Assembly: GCA_023410675.1 (NCBI GenBank)
Contig: JAEYPM010000017.1
Coordinates: forward strand, 1 to 64,000
From: Bacillota bacterium
GTDB lineage: Bacteria > Bacillota > Clostridia > Lachnospirales > Cellulosilyticaceae
Reading direction: 5' to 3'
DNA length: 64,000 bases
The position numbers and the translations under genes were made by a program. The notes below the pieces were generated by a model. The model worked only from the letters and a program-made list of their open reading frames with translations, did not search any database and was not told the DNA's origin. Within the stretch, counting starts at the first letter, position 1, and each line of letters starts with the position of its first letter. Shown in pieces: positions 63,196-64,000 of this stretch.

Positions 63196-64000
63196 ATGAT
63201 TAAGGTAAAAGTTCCAGCAACAACAGCGAATATGGGTCCTGGATTTGACAGCATTGGGATGGCACTTCAGATGTATAATATTGTTTTCGCAGAAGAGATC
63301 GAAAGTGGTCTTGAAATTATTATACAAGATGGAAACAAAGCTATTCCCACAGATGAAAGCAACCTTATTTATCAAACAATAAGTTATTTCTATAGAGAAA
63401 TTGATCAGAAGGTGCCAGGTGTTAAGCTGGTGCAGCAAGATAGTATTCCTCATACTAGAGGGCTTGGAAGTAGTGCAGCTTGTATTGTAGCAGGACTACA
63501 TATAGCCAATGCATTAAGTAAAAGTTTTTTCTCAAAAGAAGAACTTGTTCAGATGGCAGCACAGCTAGAAGGGCATCCTGACAATACAACGCCAGCTATT
63601 TTAGGAGGGATGACTATTGGAGCTATGAATGATATAGATATGAAATATGTTAAAGTCAATGTTGCCCAGAACTTGCATTTTGCTGTGATGATACCTGATT
63701 TTACTCTTTCAACAGAACTTGCACGCAGTGTTTTGCCAAAGGAAATATCTTTAAAGGATGGTGTATTTAATGCTTCAAGAGCCGCACTGCTCACAGCATC
63801 TATGATTACGGGGGATGTTGATAACCTTCCTATGGCGATGGAAGATAGGTTCCATGAGCCATATAGAATGCATCTTATTTCAGGAATGAAGGGAATATTT
63901 ATGGAGGCAAAGAAACATGGAGCAAAAGGAATATTTCTAAGTGGTGCAGGGCCTACCATCATTGCTGTAATTAAAAATGTAGTAGCCTTTAGAAGGGAAA
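63196..64000 (+). CDS. thrB: Homoserine kinase, 3' end outside the window
   Basis: The first 268 residues of a GHMP-family kinase that phosphorylates homoserine before threonine synthase. The N-terminus VKVPATTANMGPGFDSIGMAL (about residues 4-24), the ATP loop IPHTRGLGSSAACIVAGL (about 82-99) and LEGHPDNTTPAILGG are characteristic. AAGGAGG lies upstream of ATG 63196. The reading frame is open to the last base of the window, so the C-terminus is not seen. A thrC gene probably lies beyond or elsewhere. Confidence 0.95.
   Translation, partial: MIKVKVPATTANMGPGFDSIGMALQMYNIVFAEEIESGLEIIIQDGNKAIPTDESNLIYQTISYFYREIDQKVPGVKLVQQDSIPHTRGLGSSAACIVAGLHIANALSKSFFSKEELVQMAAQLEGHPDNTTPAILGGMTIGAMNDIDMKYVKVNVAQNLHFAVMIPDFTLSTELARSVLPKEISLKDGVFNASRAALLTASMITGDVDNLPMAMEDRFHEPYRMHLISGMKGIFMEAKKHGAKGIFLSGAGPTIIAVIKNVVAFRRE

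Overview
The window is a gene-dense stretch of a low-GC Gram-positive chromosome. Purine-rich Shine-Dalgarno sequences, T-box and S-box leaders, U-tailed hairpin terminators, an ECF vitamin/precursor transporter, DUF554, DUF975 and the PheB-hom-lysC-thrB layout all point to Clostridia, most likely a Lachnospirales-type anaerobe (Cellulosilyticum-like). I cannot fix genus or species from sequence alone. There is no rRNA, tRNA, CRISPR array, phage or transposase gene. Nearly all genes lie on the + strand.

Layout. 0.2-3 kb: a frameshifted RCC1-repeat lipoprotein and an NSS-type sodium symporter. 3.3-7.7 kb: a DUF2225 protein, then a MoxR ATPase - DUF58 - membrane/DUF4129-like operon. 7.7-8.35 kb: bioY behind a BirA-type operator. 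8.35-15.3 kb: a complete tryptophan operon (trpE, trpGD fusion, trpC, trpF-trpB in one frame, trpA) under a tRNA-Trp T-box. 15.6-18.7 kb: nadA-nadB-nadC. 18.8-23 kb: two divergent HD-GYP proteins, a divergent cis-prenyltransferase and a metallophosphoesterase. 23.2-27.5 kb: argC-argJ-argB-argD. 27.5-36.4 kb: a membrane-anchored EEP-fold protein, two paralogous cytosolic sensor kinases, DUF554, a putative PD-(D/E)XK protein, trpS and luxS. 36.5-38.5 kb: a decayed AraC/DUF3788 composite and a stalk-domain protein. 38.7-46.1 kb: PHP phosphoesterase, YerC, pcrA, ligA, a GDT1-type exporter and a WYL regulator. 46.4-54.2 kb: MerR regulator, D-lactate dehydrogenase, amidotransferase, MFS transporter, cell-wall amidase, a metallo-beta-lactamase relic and an OYE-family oxidoreductase. 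54.3-57.7 kb: an S-box-controlled ECF transporter (MtsTUV type). 57.9-64 kb: DUF975, then pheB-hom-apgM-lysC-thrB (thrB runs off the end).

The genes are mainly biosynthetic (Trp, NAD, Arg, Thr/aspartate family) with matching uptake systems (biotin, methionine precursor), each with visible cis control: T-box for Trp, S-box for SAM, BirA operator for biotin, and a palindrome over the argC promoter.

The most unusual signal is a dispersed intergenic element of about 105 bp made of two consecutive hairpins (GAATTCACAT/ATGTGAATTC, then GAGAAACAAC/GTTGTTTCTC) with a conserved CTGAATAAGTGAAG core in the better copies. It occurs whole or in part upstream of DUF2225, nadA, argC, the MerR gene and the ECF operon. 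Half-copies lie near bioY, an HD-GYP gene, the MBL relic and DUF975. Every recognised copy points the same way as the gene downstream, and one copy shows a compensatory pair of changes. Other points of note are an apparent ACG start codon in nadB, an internal start in lysC, the trpF-trpB read-through with a preserved trpB start site, a histidine kinase paralogue without its phospho-acceptor histidine, an EEP protein with a catalytic Asp changed to Asn, and three genes in visible decay.
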